Source of the DNA: an uncultured Gammaproteobacteria bacterium
GTDB taxonomy: Bacteria; Pseudomonadota; Gammaproteobacteria; Arenicellales; JAANXG01
Assembly (NCBI GenBank): GCA_947258785.1
Contig: CAMYJT010000004.1
Location: forward strand, 33,719 to 97,718
Length of the DNA: 64,000 bases
Direction of reading: 5' to 3'
Both the position numbers and the translations under genes were made by a program. How positions within the stretch are numbered: the stretch's first letter is position 1; each line of letters opens with the position of its first letter. This document shows, in pieces, positions 54,334 through 62,398 of this stretch. The notes beneath the pieces are model-generated. The model searched no databases. It was not told the DNA's origin and worked only from the letters and a program-made list of their open reading frames with translations.

Positions 54334-55184
54334 GCGGCGATTTCTTCCAGAATCGGCCGGGCGATGTCGCGCGCACGATCCAACTCGTGCAGCAATTCCC
54401 GCAACGGGGGAATGTGGTCATCGCGTTCGATCATCGTCGGCACCGCGCCGAAGCGACGTATCGCATCGGCATACAAGTCCCACACTGGGTCAATTACCGG
54501 GTGGTCATGGGTGTCGACGATGTAATCACCGTAATTCGTGTGACCGGCCAAGTGGAACTGCCCAACGCGCTCGACGGGTATGTGATCGAGATACTCCTGG
54601 GGATCAAACTCGTGATTGAACGCGCTGACGTAGATGTTGTTGATGTCGAGAAGAATATAGCAATCGGCGCGTTCGGCGATTGCGCTTACGAATTCCCACT
54701 CCGTCAGCGAAGAGTCCTTGTAATTCAGGTAACTGGAAACATTTTCTATCAACATAGGCCGCTCCATGAAATCCTGTACCTGCTTAATGCGGCGGGCAAT
54801 GTACGATACCGCATCCTCGGTGTAAGGCAACGGCAGGAGATCGTGAATGTTCGTGCCGTCCACTCCCGTCCAGCACAAGTGGTCCGAAAACCACGCCGCC
54901 TGCACACGTCCGGCCAGGGCTTTCAGCCGCTTGAGATAGTCTCGATCCAAGGGATCAGCGCCGCCGATGGACATCGAAACGCCATGCATGACCATGGGGT
55001 AGTGTTCCCGTATCGCATCCAGGTAGTGGAGGGGTTTGCCGCCATCGACCATATAGTTTTCCGATAAGATCTCGAACCAATCGATGTTGTCGGGTCGTTC
55101 CGCGATAACGGAATCGTAATGGTCGGTCCTTAGCCCCAGCCCAAATCCGAGATTTGGCAGTCTTCGTACTTCGTTATTGTGCAT
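54330..55184 (-). CDS. Multinuclear iron oxidase (DUF692, BufB-like)
   Basis: A 284-aa TIM-barrel enzyme of the MNIO/DUF692 family that modifies cysteines in ribosomal peptides. Metal-ligand motifs include HGVSMSIGGADPLD, AAWFSDHLCWTG, LIENVSSYL, ILLDINNIYVSAFNH, VGQFHLAGHTNYGDYIVDTH and the final MIERDDHIPPLRELL. The length and layout match BufB. It precedes the DUF2063 gene. The six-Cys precursor is encoded on the other strand 459 bases away, whereas in most described sets all genes run in one direction. Confidence 0.92.
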   Translation of the reverse strand: MHNNEVRRLPNLGFGLGLRTDHYDSVIAERPDNIDWFEILSENYMVDGGKPLHYLDAIREHYPMVMHGVSMSIGGADPLDRDYLKRLKALAGRVQAAWFSDHLCWTGVDGTNIHDLLPLPYTEDAVSYIARRIKQVQDFMERPMLIENVSSYLNYKDSSLTEWEFVSAIAERADCYILLDINNIYVSAFNHEFDPQEYLDHIPVERVGQFHLAGHTNYGDYIVDTHDHPVIDPVWDLYADAIRRFGAVPTMIERDDHIPPLRELLHELDRARDIARPILEEIAA

Positions 55185-55240
55185 TGGAAACGGTGGCTGG
55201 TGAAGTAATTGGATAACTTAATTATGCCCGAGCGTATAGT

Positions 55241-55268
55241 GGGACATATTAAGCTGCGAATTGGTTCC
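55241..55268 (-). promoter_or_regulatory. Candidate ECF-type promoter for the bufBC genes
   Basis: On the minus strand GGAACC is followed after 18 bases by TCCC, about 60 bases before the BufB-like start. The GGAACCAA-xx-CG context is shared with the motif in front of the precursor gene on the other strand. ECF sigma factors of the RpoE group read GGAAC-type -35 elements. Prediction only. Confidence 0.35.
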
Positions 55269-55523
55269 CTGTACCTGAGTGTTCGGTACGACTATTGCGA
55301 AAGGGGGAGAGCGGCCGATTTCCCCGAAATTTATCGTCAAATAGCGCGTCGTTCACATCAAATTTTCGAAAAACTGTACTCACTCTCCGCCGGTCTCGTT
55401 ATGGGTCGAATACTCAGGCAGGCTCCCAGCGTTGCGAAGGACAACCGCGGGATTGAGCGCTGCTCCCTTCGTTTGTCGGAATGTATGGGCGCAGGCGATC
55501 TATCATGAATTCTTCACCACTAT

Positions 55524-55550
55524 GGAACCAACCCGAATCGGCGTGGTCTA
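55524..55550 (+). promoter_or_regulatory. Candidate ECF-type promoter for the six-Cys peptide gene
   Basis: GGAACC, a 17-base spacer and TCTA lie about 95 bases before the precursor ATG. It matches the -35/-10 pattern of RpoE-type sigma factors, and an ECF sigma gene follows the precursor gene. Prediction only. Confidence 0.42.
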
Positions 55551-55643
55551 TTTGCGAGTGACCTCACAACCGAACACCCGTAGAGGTCGAGTTGGCGCCC
55601 GTTGAGTCGGGTAATTTGGAGAAACCTGAGGAGAAATGTTGAA

Positions 55644-55889
55644 ATGAATATGAAGAAAGCGACTGGTTATGCATTGGCCACCGCTGCCGCCGCTATGTTG
55701 GCCACCGCCCCCATGACTGCGTCTGCGGGCGAAGCGAAAGTGAATTGTTATAACGTAAATTCCTGTAAGGGCATGGGCAGCTGTAAGACCGCCAACAATG
55801 CCTGCAAGGGACAGAACAGCTGCAAGGGCACCGGCTTCGTAAGTATGAACGCCGAAGCCTGCAAGGCGATTGGCGGAAAGGAGGGCTAG
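55644..55889 (+). CDS. BufA2-like precursor: small secreted cysteine-rich peptide
   Basis: An 81-aa protein: signal peptide ([20 protein letters not shown] ending ASA), then a mature part of about 53 residues with six Cys spaced as [25 protein letters not shown] and EACKAIGG. This pattern fits BufA2-type bufferins, periplasmic metal-buffering peptides matured by a DUF692 enzyme. It is divergent from the enzyme genes and followed by a strong terminator and an ECF sigma/anti-sigma pair. A longer in-frame start 42 bases upstream is less likely. The modification state and metal cannot be read from sequence. Confidence 0.8.
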   Translation: MNMKKATGYALATAAAAMLATAPMTASAGEAKVNCYNVNSCKGMGSCKTANNACKGQNSCKGTGFVSMNAEACKAIGGKEG

Positions 55890-55922
55890 CGCCCGACCTG
55901 CCAGTAATCACGGCAACGTGGA

Positions 55923-55951
55923 ACGGGGCGCCTAGACGCCCCGTTTTTTTT
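55923..55951 (+). terminator. Rho-independent terminator after the peptide gene
   Basis: An 8-bp perfect stem (ACGGGGCG / CGCCCCGT) with a 6-base loop is followed by eight T. It ends the precursor transcript before the sigma factor gene, so the two are separate units. Confidence 0.9.
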
Positions 55952-56061
55952 GCCGCTATGAGCACTTAAAATTGCTTTAAAACAATGACTTATAGATACT
56001 TGTACCCAAGGTCCTGGGTGCCCGCCGACAGGACTCGGCACGCGGATGGGCGGGCAGGCTG

Positions 56062-56631
56062 ATGAGGACCGGTAATATTTCCGGTGTGGATGCGGTCTTT
56101 AGTCACATGGACGCGCCGGGCCACAAGAAGTTCGAGCTGTTGCTGCAGGGGCTGATGGGGGATCTGTACCGCTACGCCTATTGGAAGTGCCGGGACCGTG
56201 GGCAGGCCGAGGAACTGGTTCAGGAGACCTATCTGCGGGCCTGGAAATCGATTAACAGTCTGCGGGATGCCGACTCGGCGAAGAGCTGGCTGTTTACGAT
56301 CTTTCGACGCGAGTATGCCCGGCAGTTCGAGCGGAAACGATTGGAGATGCAGGATGTGGAGGAGATGACCGAGCTCCCCGACGTCAAGATTTCCTTCGAC
56401 ACGCGAACGGAATCGTTTGTGCTCCGGCGCGCGCTGTCCACTCTGTCGGACGATTATCGGGAACCGCTGGTGCTCCAGGTACTGGGCGGATTCAACTGTG
56501 GGGAAATTGCCGGCATGCTGGGGATAAGCGCCAGCGCCGTGATGACGAGATTGTTCAGGGCCCGCAAGCAGTTGCGTGAGTTGCTTGCCAGCGATGAAGT
56601 TGACACGGCGCTGCGGGGGGCGAGTGCATGA
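56062..56631 (+). CDS. ECF sigma factor (RpoE-like)
   Basis: A 189-aa sigma-70 family factor: region 2 (LYRYAYWKCRDRGQAEELVQ, ETYLRAWKSINSLRD, WLFTIFRREYARQFERKRLE) and region 4 (LSTLSDDYREPLVLQVLGGF, LGISASAVMTRLFRARKQLR). No region 3. It is coupled by a 4-base overlap to the anti-sigma gene. Probable regulator of the adjacent peptide gene cluster, inferred from position and matching promoter motifs. Confidence 0.92.
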   Translation: MRTGNISGVDAVFSHMDAPGHKKFELLLQGLMGDLYRYAYWKCRDRGQAEELVQETYLRAWKSINSLRDADSAKSWLFTIFRREYARQFERKRLEMQDVEEMTELPDVKISFDTRTESFVLRRALSTLSDDYREPLVLQVLGGFNCGEIAGMLGISASAVMTRLFRARKQLRELLASDEVDTALRGASA

Positions 56632-57341
56632 ACTGTCTGGAATTCCGGAGGACTTCGTTAAGCGAGCCGAATACGGCCTCGCAAGCGTTCCTGGTGCACC
56701 GTGCCGCGTGTCCGGACTGTGCTCGATTTGCCGAAAGTGTAAGAAGCTTCGACCAGAAACTGCTCGATGCCATGCGCATACCGGTCCCGGACAATTTAAT
56801 GACCCGCATAAAGCTGCGCCATGTAGTCGGCGAGGAGCAGGTGAGGCGGGTCCGACCGTGGAAATGGGCCTTGGCCGCCAGTATTTTTGTGTCCGCAGCG
56901 TTGAGCGTGTTGTTCGGTTATCAGATGTACTCGACCAATCAGTACATCGAAACGCTGCGGGTGGCGGCGATCGATCACGTAAACAGTGAACCGCAATTTC
57001 TAAGCGTGCGGGGGAACGCGCCCGAAGACAAGTTCAGGCGGGTGATGGCAGCGTTTGGGGCAAGCGTGGTGCGGGAGATGGAACCGATTCGCGACGCCGA
57101 GGTATGCGCCATGAATAAGAAACCCATTGCCCACAGCGTTTTTGATGGAGAGAAGAGTGTGGTCACCGTGCTCTACGTCATCGGTGAACGGTTACGGCAG
57201 GAGATCTCCATAGACGGAGATCGGTACCATGGTTGGTTGATTCCTGCCGGCCAGGGTAATTTAGTGGTGCTCGCCACGAGGGGGGAACCGCTGGCACCGT
57301 TCGTCGACAAACTCAAACAATCTGTTCGCTGGGATATATAG
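56628..57341 (+). CDS. Membrane anti-sigma factor (DUF3379-like)
   Basis: A 237-aa protein with a zinc-binding HRAACPDCARF in a cytoplasmic N-terminal part, then a membrane helix (WALAASIFVSAALSVLFGY) and an extracytoplasmic domain with an Asn-rich and beta-strand part (VVTVLYVIGERLRQEISIDG). It starts inside the sigma gene stop (ATGA). It most likely holds the ECF factor at the membrane until a periplasmic signal such as metal or oxidative stress releases it. Confidence 0.85.
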   Translation: MNCLEFRRTSLSEPNTASQAFLVHRAACPDCARFAESVRSFDQKLLDAMRIPVPDNLMTRIKLRHVVGEEQVRRVRPWKWALAASIFVSAALSVLFGYQMYSTNQYIETLRVAAIDHVNSEPQFLSVRGNAPEDKFRRVMAAFGASVVREMEPIRDAEVCAMNKKPIAHSVFDGEKSVVTVLYVIGERLRQEISIDGDRYHGWLIPAGQGNLVVLATRGEPLAPFVDKLKQSVRWDI

Positions 57342-57530
57342 TCTTGCAAGACTCGACCCGACCCGTTTAGCAAGACTGACGGTTGGGCGATGGGAAAAGC
57401 GAGCCGCCACGCATGTATCCGGCCTGTTAATGAGACCTGGTTTGTCTCTCGCGCTAATGAACCTCCGCGCGCTCGCAAGCCGCTCAATTTGACGGCGTCA
57501 TGAAAATGGAGCGGAGCGCGCACATCTGAA

Positions 57531-57856
57531 TATAATTTCTTTATACGATTGCTGACCAGCTACGCCTGATTCGGATCACAAACGGTTGTTTGACGATCGC
57601 GTAACATGTTTTCGGAGGTGTGGAAGCCGATTAACGGCGGTGTTTACCCATCCAGCGTGAGTGGGCGTCGGAACAGCGGCAACGGATGACGGAGTAGTGG
57701 CGCATTGGGGCTTGCACCGCGATCGCCCCCTCCCGTAGGCTAGCAGCTTATAGATATTACGCTTATACCTGGTTCGGTACACCTTCCTAAGGCACCCCCA
57801 CCTAGTATCCGAATCAGGTCGTTTCAGCCCCCGAACACGGTTCGGGGGTTTTTTTT
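57531..57856 (+). ncRNA. Candidate structured RNA (about 310 nt) with terminal stem and terminator
   Basis: A TATAAT at 57531-57536 may be the -10 of a promoter, putting the RNA start near 57543. A 12-bp perfect long-range inverted repeat (CCTGATTCGGAT / ATCCGAATCAGG) pairs 57565-57576 with 57807-57818 and closes the domain. Inside it, CGATCGCG pairs with CGCGATCG at 57594-57601 and 57718-57725, and CCCA...TGGG forms a small hairpin. The terminator at 57828-57856 follows directly. No coding frame is credible on either strand. The family is not recognised; it is not 6S RNA, tmRNA or RNase P RNA by their diagnostic sequences. The upstream part of this gap (57342-57530) contains nothing recognised. 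Confidence 0.5.
57828..57856 (+). terminator. Rho-independent terminator of the candidate RNA
   Basis: An 8-bp stem (CCCCCGAA / TTCGGGGG) with a 5-base loop is followed by eight T. It lies 9 bases after the closing stem of the candidate RNA and ends transcription before the hemerythrin gene. Confidence 0.9.
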
Positions 57857-57920
57857 GATCATCGCACGGCGGTCCCCGGTATTCGCGTGACTCACGGAGC
57901 ATCTCAAAGCAACGCGGCCG

Positions 57921-57985
57921 CAACGCGTATTTCGGACGCGGCGGCCAGTCGCCCGATCCCTTCGTTAATTTCCGGGATCCGCGAG
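57921..57985 (+). repeat. Partial copy C of the intergenic repeat
   Basis: GTCGCCCGATCCCTTCGTTA followed by ATTTCCGGGATCCGCGAG resembles the right end of copies A and B (CCCTTCGCCATC then CCGGGATCCTTGGTG). The rest of the repeat is not present here. It sits between the candidate RNA terminator and the hemerythrin gene. Confidence 0.5.
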
Positions 57986-58120
57986 TTGTGGATTGGTCAC
58001 TGGCCAGGGAGCGGAATAGCGGCGGGTGTAACCGCTTAACTGACCCGAAAAACTGGAGTTTTCGCTAAATTCGGTCCATGCTTGTTGGACACCGGCTTTT
58101 CCCGACGCTGAGGTTTGGTC

Positions 58121-58519
58121 ATGTCACTCATTGAATGGCGACCGGAATTTTTGATAGGTCTGCCGAAAATCGATGCCGACCATCGCCGTCTGATCGAATT
58201 GATCAATCAGCTCTATAACGAACTCCAATCCGGTCAGCATCAAGCGACGGTCGTCGATTTTCTTGGTGAGGTGTACGCCAACACTGCGAAACACTTCGCT
58301 CATGAGGAAGCGGTGATGCGGGCGCACGATTACGAGGGCTATATGGAGCATCAGGCGGATCATCAACGCCTGCTTGATGAAGTCAATGAGATGATGATCG
58401 ACTACCAGGACGGAGTACAAGACGACCACGACGTGATCGCCAAACGCCTCCACGATTGGTTCTACAACCACTTCCGTGATCTCGATTCCCTGCTGCATAG
58501 GGCACTTACCATTGAGTGA
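58121..58519 (+). CDS. Bacteriohemerythrin
   Basis: A 132-aa oxygen-binding di-iron four-helix bundle. Iron ligands lie in DADHRRLIELINQLYNELQ, NTAKHFAHEEAVMRAHDY, HQADHQRLLDEVNEMMI and the final WFYNHFRDLDSLLH. Length is typical of single-domain hemerythrins. It probably stores or senses oxygen. GAGG precedes the ATG. Confidence 0.93.
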   Translation: MSLIEWRPEFLIGLPKIDADHRRLIELINQLYNELQSGQHQATVVDFLGEVYANTAKHFAHEEAVMRAHDYEGYMEHQADHQRLLDEVNEMMIDYQDGVQDDHDVIAKRLHDWFYNHFRDLDSLLHRALTIE

Positions 58520-58733
58520 TGGAGCCGCCCCGCTGGGCACGGACCGCAGATGGGTTAATGCGTTAAGCGCCACTTGACACAAGACTAACGAGCCCGTCAC
58601 TTTAAAACCCCTATGAGGGTCGGGAGATAGGCCCCACTCGCGACATCGGCACCCCGGCCGAAGCGTCAATACCTGATACAAAACGAACAGCTACAGTGTA
58701 TAATACGCTGAGGTGGTGAGACGAGGAAACAGG

Positions 58734-59588
58734 ATGAATTTGACGCGACCCACTTTCTCTTCGAAGTTGCCGCTGTCGGTGGCGGTATGCTTTTCGGTAT
58801 TGCTGGCTATTGTCTCTTCGAACATTAGCTCGGATAGCGAGGTGGCCCGGCCAGCGGAAACCGCCGAATCGACGGGGCCGGTTGAACAGGCGCCGAATTT
58901 GGCGACCGTGCCGCAGGATTCCAGTACTGGTTTTGTGTCCGTGTTGAACGGGCGGGTGACGGTACGACTGCAGGGTATGCAGCTGGGCGATGCAATGACC
59001 TCGTTTACGGAGCAGACGGGAATTCTTGTGCGCGTTGCAACGGCGGTAGCCGGTGAGGCCCTCTACGACGAGTTTTCGGATCTTTCCCTCGAGGCTGCTT
59101 TACATCGCCTGCTGCAGCACAAGAGTTACGCTCTGGTTTTCTCAACCGAGTCGGGCAGGCGCGAGATCAGTGAGGTCTTGATCGTGGCTTCAGAGCCAGG
59201 CGCGGCGCCGGAGGTGAGCGAGGAACCAATGGAGTCGAGTGTAGTCGAGGGCCTGTTACGCAACGTGATGGTCCCAGACGCCATCCGGGATGCCTTGTTG
59301 GACACCACAAAGCAGGCTCAAGGTGCCGCGCCGGCATTGGTGGATCCGAAACTGTTCGAAAAATTGCTGGCCCCGAACGACAATCCAGTGGTCTCGGAGG
59401 ACTTGTCGGCCTTGATCGAGGAGCTGAAGAGTGCGACTGCCGGGCAGCAGGCGTATCTCCGACATAAGATGGTGGAACAGGTTTTAAAGCATCTGCCACA
59501 AGGTTCTTCCGCTTCCGAGGCGTCCGCGCCACCGACCGATAGCTTGCCGTCAAACAACCGGTCCGCCGATAAACTTGAAGCTAAGTAA
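58734..59588 (+). CDS. Exported protein with STN-like domain
   Basis: A 284-aa protein with signal peptide (LPLSVAVCFSVLLAIVSS). Residues 75-140 look like a secretin/TonB short N-terminal fold (VRLQGMQLGDAMTSFTEQTG and LRLEAALHRLLQHKSYALVF style repeat). The tail is charged with low-complexity Ser/Ala. A TATAAT lies 30 bases before the start and a GAGGAAACAGG ribosome site is present. It may work with the SGNH hydrolase encoded next. Function unknown. Confidence 0.65.
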   Translation: MNLTRPTFSSKLPLSVAVCFSVLLAIVSSNISSDSEVARPAETAESTGPVEQAPNLATVPQDSSTGFVSVLNGRVTVRLQGMQLGDAMTSFTEQTGILVRVATAVAGEALYDEFSDLSLEAALHRLLQHKSYALVFSTESGRREISEVLIVASEPGAAPEVSEEPMESSVVEGLLRNVMVPDAIRDALLDTTKQAQGAAPALVDPKLFEKLLAPNDNPVVSEDLSALIEELKSATAGQQAYLRHKMVEQVLKHLPQGSSASEASAPPTDSLPSNNRSADKLEAK

Positions 59589-59642
59589 GTCGCTCTGTGA
59601 GCGCAGGCGCGCCTAACGCTAATCCTAGCTGTTTGTCTGGCC

Positions 59643-60935
59643 GTGTGGATTCCGCCAACCGGGATAGCGCGCGGGCAGGTGGCGTCCCCGGTGACGCTCA
59701 TGGGGCTGGGTAATGGTCACGGTGAAGGGGTGCAGTCGGCGGACGCCGCCTGGCAGACGCAGATATGCGCTTATTTGAATTGGGTTGGTTTCCTAGTCGG
59801 CGCGGACGTGAAGCTGCCCTTAATTAGATCGAATTTTTTGGGTGTGGTGGGCGACACCACTTTTCGCTCCCGGATCTTTCCGTATCAGACCGGGTCAATC
59901 GTGGCGGTGTCCGGCGCCCGGGTGAGTTCTCTGTTGAACCGGCGGGCCAGCGCCACAACGGTCGCGCAGATCGACAGTGAGATCGACCTGGTCCTGTTTC
60001 CGCGGCAACAATCGCAGATCGAGGCAGTGGAGTCCGCGCAGCCGGATCTGGTCATTTGCTGGATCGGCAACAACGACGCCCTGGGTGCGGTCACTTCCTT
60101 TAACGAACTGAATGCGTCACAGCTCACTCCGGTCGCCGACTTCGAACGGTATTTTCGAGACCTTGTCGACCGTCTCGGCGCGCTAGTTACCCAACATGGG
60201 ACCAGGGTCGTGTTTGCCAATATTCCGGACGTCACCCGGATCGGATTTCTGATTGATCGGGACTACGCGGAGGACTATCTCGGTTTTTCGGTGGATCTTC
60301 CGGACGGCCACTTAACCACCATCGTCGGTCTGTTGCTCATGCAGTACGACGGTAACGACAATCTGATGAGCGAACCGAATTACGTTCTCGACGACTCGGA
60401 AGTGATTCAAGTCAGATCGCGCGTGGCGGCCTTTAACGACATTATCGAACGGCAGACGCAACGAATAGGTATGCCGGTGGTGGATATCTACTCCATGTTC
60501 GACGACCTGATCCGAAATCCGCCGGTCATCATGGGGTTGGAGGTCACCGCGCAGTTCATGGGTGGTTTTTTCAGCCTGGACGGGGTCCACCCGTCCAATA
60601 CCGGTCATGCCTTGTTGGCTAACGAGTTCGTCGGTGATATCAATCAGGCCTTCGGCACTAATTTCCAGCCGATTCCGCCACAGATACTCGAGGCGATTGT
60701 TTTGACGGACCCGCATGTCGATAAAGACCGGGACGGCAAAGTGATCGGGCGGCTGGGAGTGGGACTGCTCGAGACCTTGGCGTTTGTGCTGGGGATATCC
60801 GGGGACCTAAATGATGCCGTCCCCGACTACGGGACTGCACGGCGCGGTTCAGGCAGTGGGTTACCTGCTGTGTCGCCGTTCAGCCGCTTCGAGTTGGTCC
60901 GGTTATTTATGCAGATCTATGGATCTCTGCACTGA
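59643..60935 (+). CDS. SGNH/GDSL-type lipase or esterase, exported
   Basis: A 430-aa protein with SGNH blocks: GLGNGHGEGVQSADAAW near the start, ICWIGNNDALGAV (Gly-x-Asn-Asp), and the DGVHPSNTGHALLAN (Asp-x2-His) block near the end. A Ca-binding-like loop DPHVDKDRDGKVIGR lies near residue 360. A signal-peptide-like stretch (LTLILAVCLAVWIPP) lies in the same frame upstream, to 59601, but without ATG, GTG or TTG, so the true start is uncertain. The start given is GTG. It follows the STN-like gene. Confidence 0.8.
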   Translation: MWIPPTGIARGQVASPVTLMGLGNGHGEGVQSADAAWQTQICAYLNWVGFLVGADVKLPLIRSNFLGVVGDTTFRSRIFPYQTGSIVAVSGARVSSLLNRRASATTVAQIDSEIDLVLFPRQQSQIEAVESAQPDLVICWIGNNDALGAVTSFNELNASQLTPVADFERYFRDLVDRLGALVTQHGTRVVFANIPDVTRIGFLIDRDYAEDYLGFSVDLPDGHLTTIVGLLLMQYDGNDNLMSEPNYVLDDSEVIQVRSRVAAFNDIIERQTQRIGMPVVDIYSMFDDLIRNPPVIMGLEVTAQFMGGFFSLDGVHPSNTGHALLANEFVGDINQAFGTNFQPIPPQILEAIVLTDPHVDKDRDGKVIGRLGVGLLETLAFVLGISGDLNDAVPDYGTARRGSGSGLPAVSPFSRFELVRLFMQIYGSLH

Positions 60936-60966
60936 CGTCAAACCATTACACTGCAGCGGCCCGGTC

Positions 60967-61569
60967 TCAACCACCCATCATGGCCGCATGGCGCGAAGGC
61001 GCGAATGCGCCGACCCCCACGACTGCGCCCGAGACCAGCATGACAATAAACGAGGCCAGTAATGACAGCACAAAATGAATCACGCGCCTGTTGTCCGGGA
61101 CTTTCAGATACAGTGGAATGATTCTGTACAGGAAAACCATTGATGTTATCCCCAGTACCAGAGAAACCAGCCAGCCGATCCACGGTAAGCCGCCGATGGC
61201 AGTTCCAAGGTGTCCGGGTATGGATGCCAGAGACACAGCCGAGAATGCTCGATTAAAGTTGTGCTCACCACCAAATCGGCCCGCCAGGTAGCCGAAAATA
61301 AAGCTCACAATAATCAGGCCCACTGCCGTAAATAAGATCCCCATCAGCAAGCCGGTTACGGTGCCGCGCCCGTAAGCGAACATGTGGAAGCTTCGAAATG
61401 CCCAGGACAAAAACGCCGCGCAGACCACAGAACCGACGATCAGCGGTCCGGTGAGCAACACAACAGTTTCTTTCCAGTTCCGGTCCTCATCGTGATACGC
61501 CTTCCATGTCGTTAGCGGGTCCAATAACCCACCCTTGATGAGGTCCAGGGTCTTTTTCAAATCAAACAT
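60967..61569 (-). CDS. Yip1-family inner-membrane protein
   Basis: A 200-aa hydrophobic protein with about five helices (LLTGPLIVGSVVCAAFLSWA, LLMGILFTAVGLIIVSFIFG, VIHFVLSLLASFIVMLVSGA). The leading FDLKKTLDLIKGGLLDPLTT matches the Yip1 domain start. Function in bacteria is unclear. Two in-frame Met codons exist; MFDLKKT is chosen. Confidence 0.8.
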   Translation of the reverse strand: MFDLKKTLDLIKGGLLDPLTTWKAYHDEDRNWKETVVLLTGPLIVGSVVCAAFLSWAFRSFHMFAYGRGTVTGLLMGILFTAVGLIIVSFIFGYLAGRFGGEHNFNRAFSAVSLASIPGHLGTAIGGLPWIGWLVSLVLGITSMVFLYRIIPLYLKVPDNRRVIHFVLSLLASFIVMLVSGAVVGVGAFAPSRHAAMMGG

Positions 61570-61735
61570 AGGCCGTATCAACCGCTATAGTGCCGGACAG
61601 GTTATCGCAGGCCAAGAGTAAGCGTCCAGCCCTTGGCGCTGTATTGAGGTCAGCGCATACCTCGCTCGAGCCCGGTGCGGAGGATGATTGGGGCGTATAG
61701 TTGTATGGTCTGGATTCTTCTACAATCGGACTGTC

Positions 61736-62398
61736 GTGCATCTCACTCCCGAACTCTTGCCCGCGGGTGTCGCCTGGGCCGGTAACTTAATATACATATT
61801 GGTGTTGACGGTAACCGCCTGGAAGACACCGTGGTGGCATCTTCGCATCAGCGAGGACACCCATGTGCTGATGGCGACCTGTGTAACCCTGTTGCTAATT
61901 TGGTCCATCGAGGCCGGTATCGCGCCTGGACTGAACCTTCATTTATTGGGTGTGACGCTGGCGACGCTCATGTTCGGCTGGCAGTTTGCGCTTCTCGCTA
62001 TAACGGCGGTGCTGTTGGGAGACACCGTCTACGCGGGGACCGGATGGGGAACGTTCGGGTGGAACGGTTTGTTGCTGGCCTGCTGGCCGGTGGCAGTGAG
62101 TTGGTGGGTCCTGCGTGTCACCCGACAATATCTGCCGAGGCACTTCTTCATATATATATTCGTGGCCGCCTTTTTCGGCGCCGCTGTGACCATCTGCCTG
62201 GTTGGTGCGGCCAGTACGGGCTTGATGTATCTGCTAGGGGTTTATTCGTGGGGGCAGCTGGTGCGGGACTATGCATCGGCGTACGTGCTGCTCGTCTTTC
62301 CCGAAGCCTTTCTGACCGGGGTCATGATGACGCTGTTTGTCATTTATCGGCCGTCCTGGGTCGCGACCTTTAACGACCGCTGTTATCTGAAAAACTAA
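61736..62398 (+). CDS. CbiM-like energy-coupling factor permease subunit
   Basis: A 220-aa membrane protein. The start VHLTPELLPAGVAWAGNL aligns with the MHIPDGxLPP beginning of CbiM/NikM proteins (first residue written as Val from GTG), followed by about six helices and TPWWHLRISEDTHVLMATCV. No ATPase or T subunit gene lies beside it in this window. It may bind cobalt or nickel. A longer in-frame start lies 48 bases upstream. Confidence 0.65.
   Translation: MHLTPELLPAGVAWAGNLIYILVLTVTAWKTPWWHLRISEDTHVLMATCVTLLLIWSIEAGIAPGLNLHLLGVTLATLMFGWQFALLAITAVLLGDTVYAGTGWGTFGWNGLLLACWPVAVSWWVLRVTRQYLPRHFFIYIFVAAFFGAAVTICLVGAASTGLMYLLGVYSWGQLVRDYASAYVLLVFPEAFLTGVMMTLFVIYRPSWVATFNDRCYLKN

Noticed and set aside
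53907..55067. A 386-aa plus-strand frame across the bufB and bufC genes
   Set aside because: Runs antisense to two well-recognised proteins and shows only a shadow composition.
55209..55508. A 99-aa frame in the divergent region beside the precursor gene
   Set aside because: No signal, no family resemblance, and it covers the predicted promoter of the enzyme genes.
57543..57856. 6S RNA, tmRNA or RNase P RNA
   Set aside because: Diagnostic sequences (tRNA-like ends of tmRNA, GAGGAAAGTCCGGGC of RNase P RNA, 6S core) are absent, so the RNA is left unnamed.
59601..59615. CAGGCGCGCC matching the 3' end of the tRNA-Arg gene, a possible attR
   Set aside because: Only 10 bases, inside a gene start region and 47 kb away; most likely coincidence. 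No convincing second attachment site was found.
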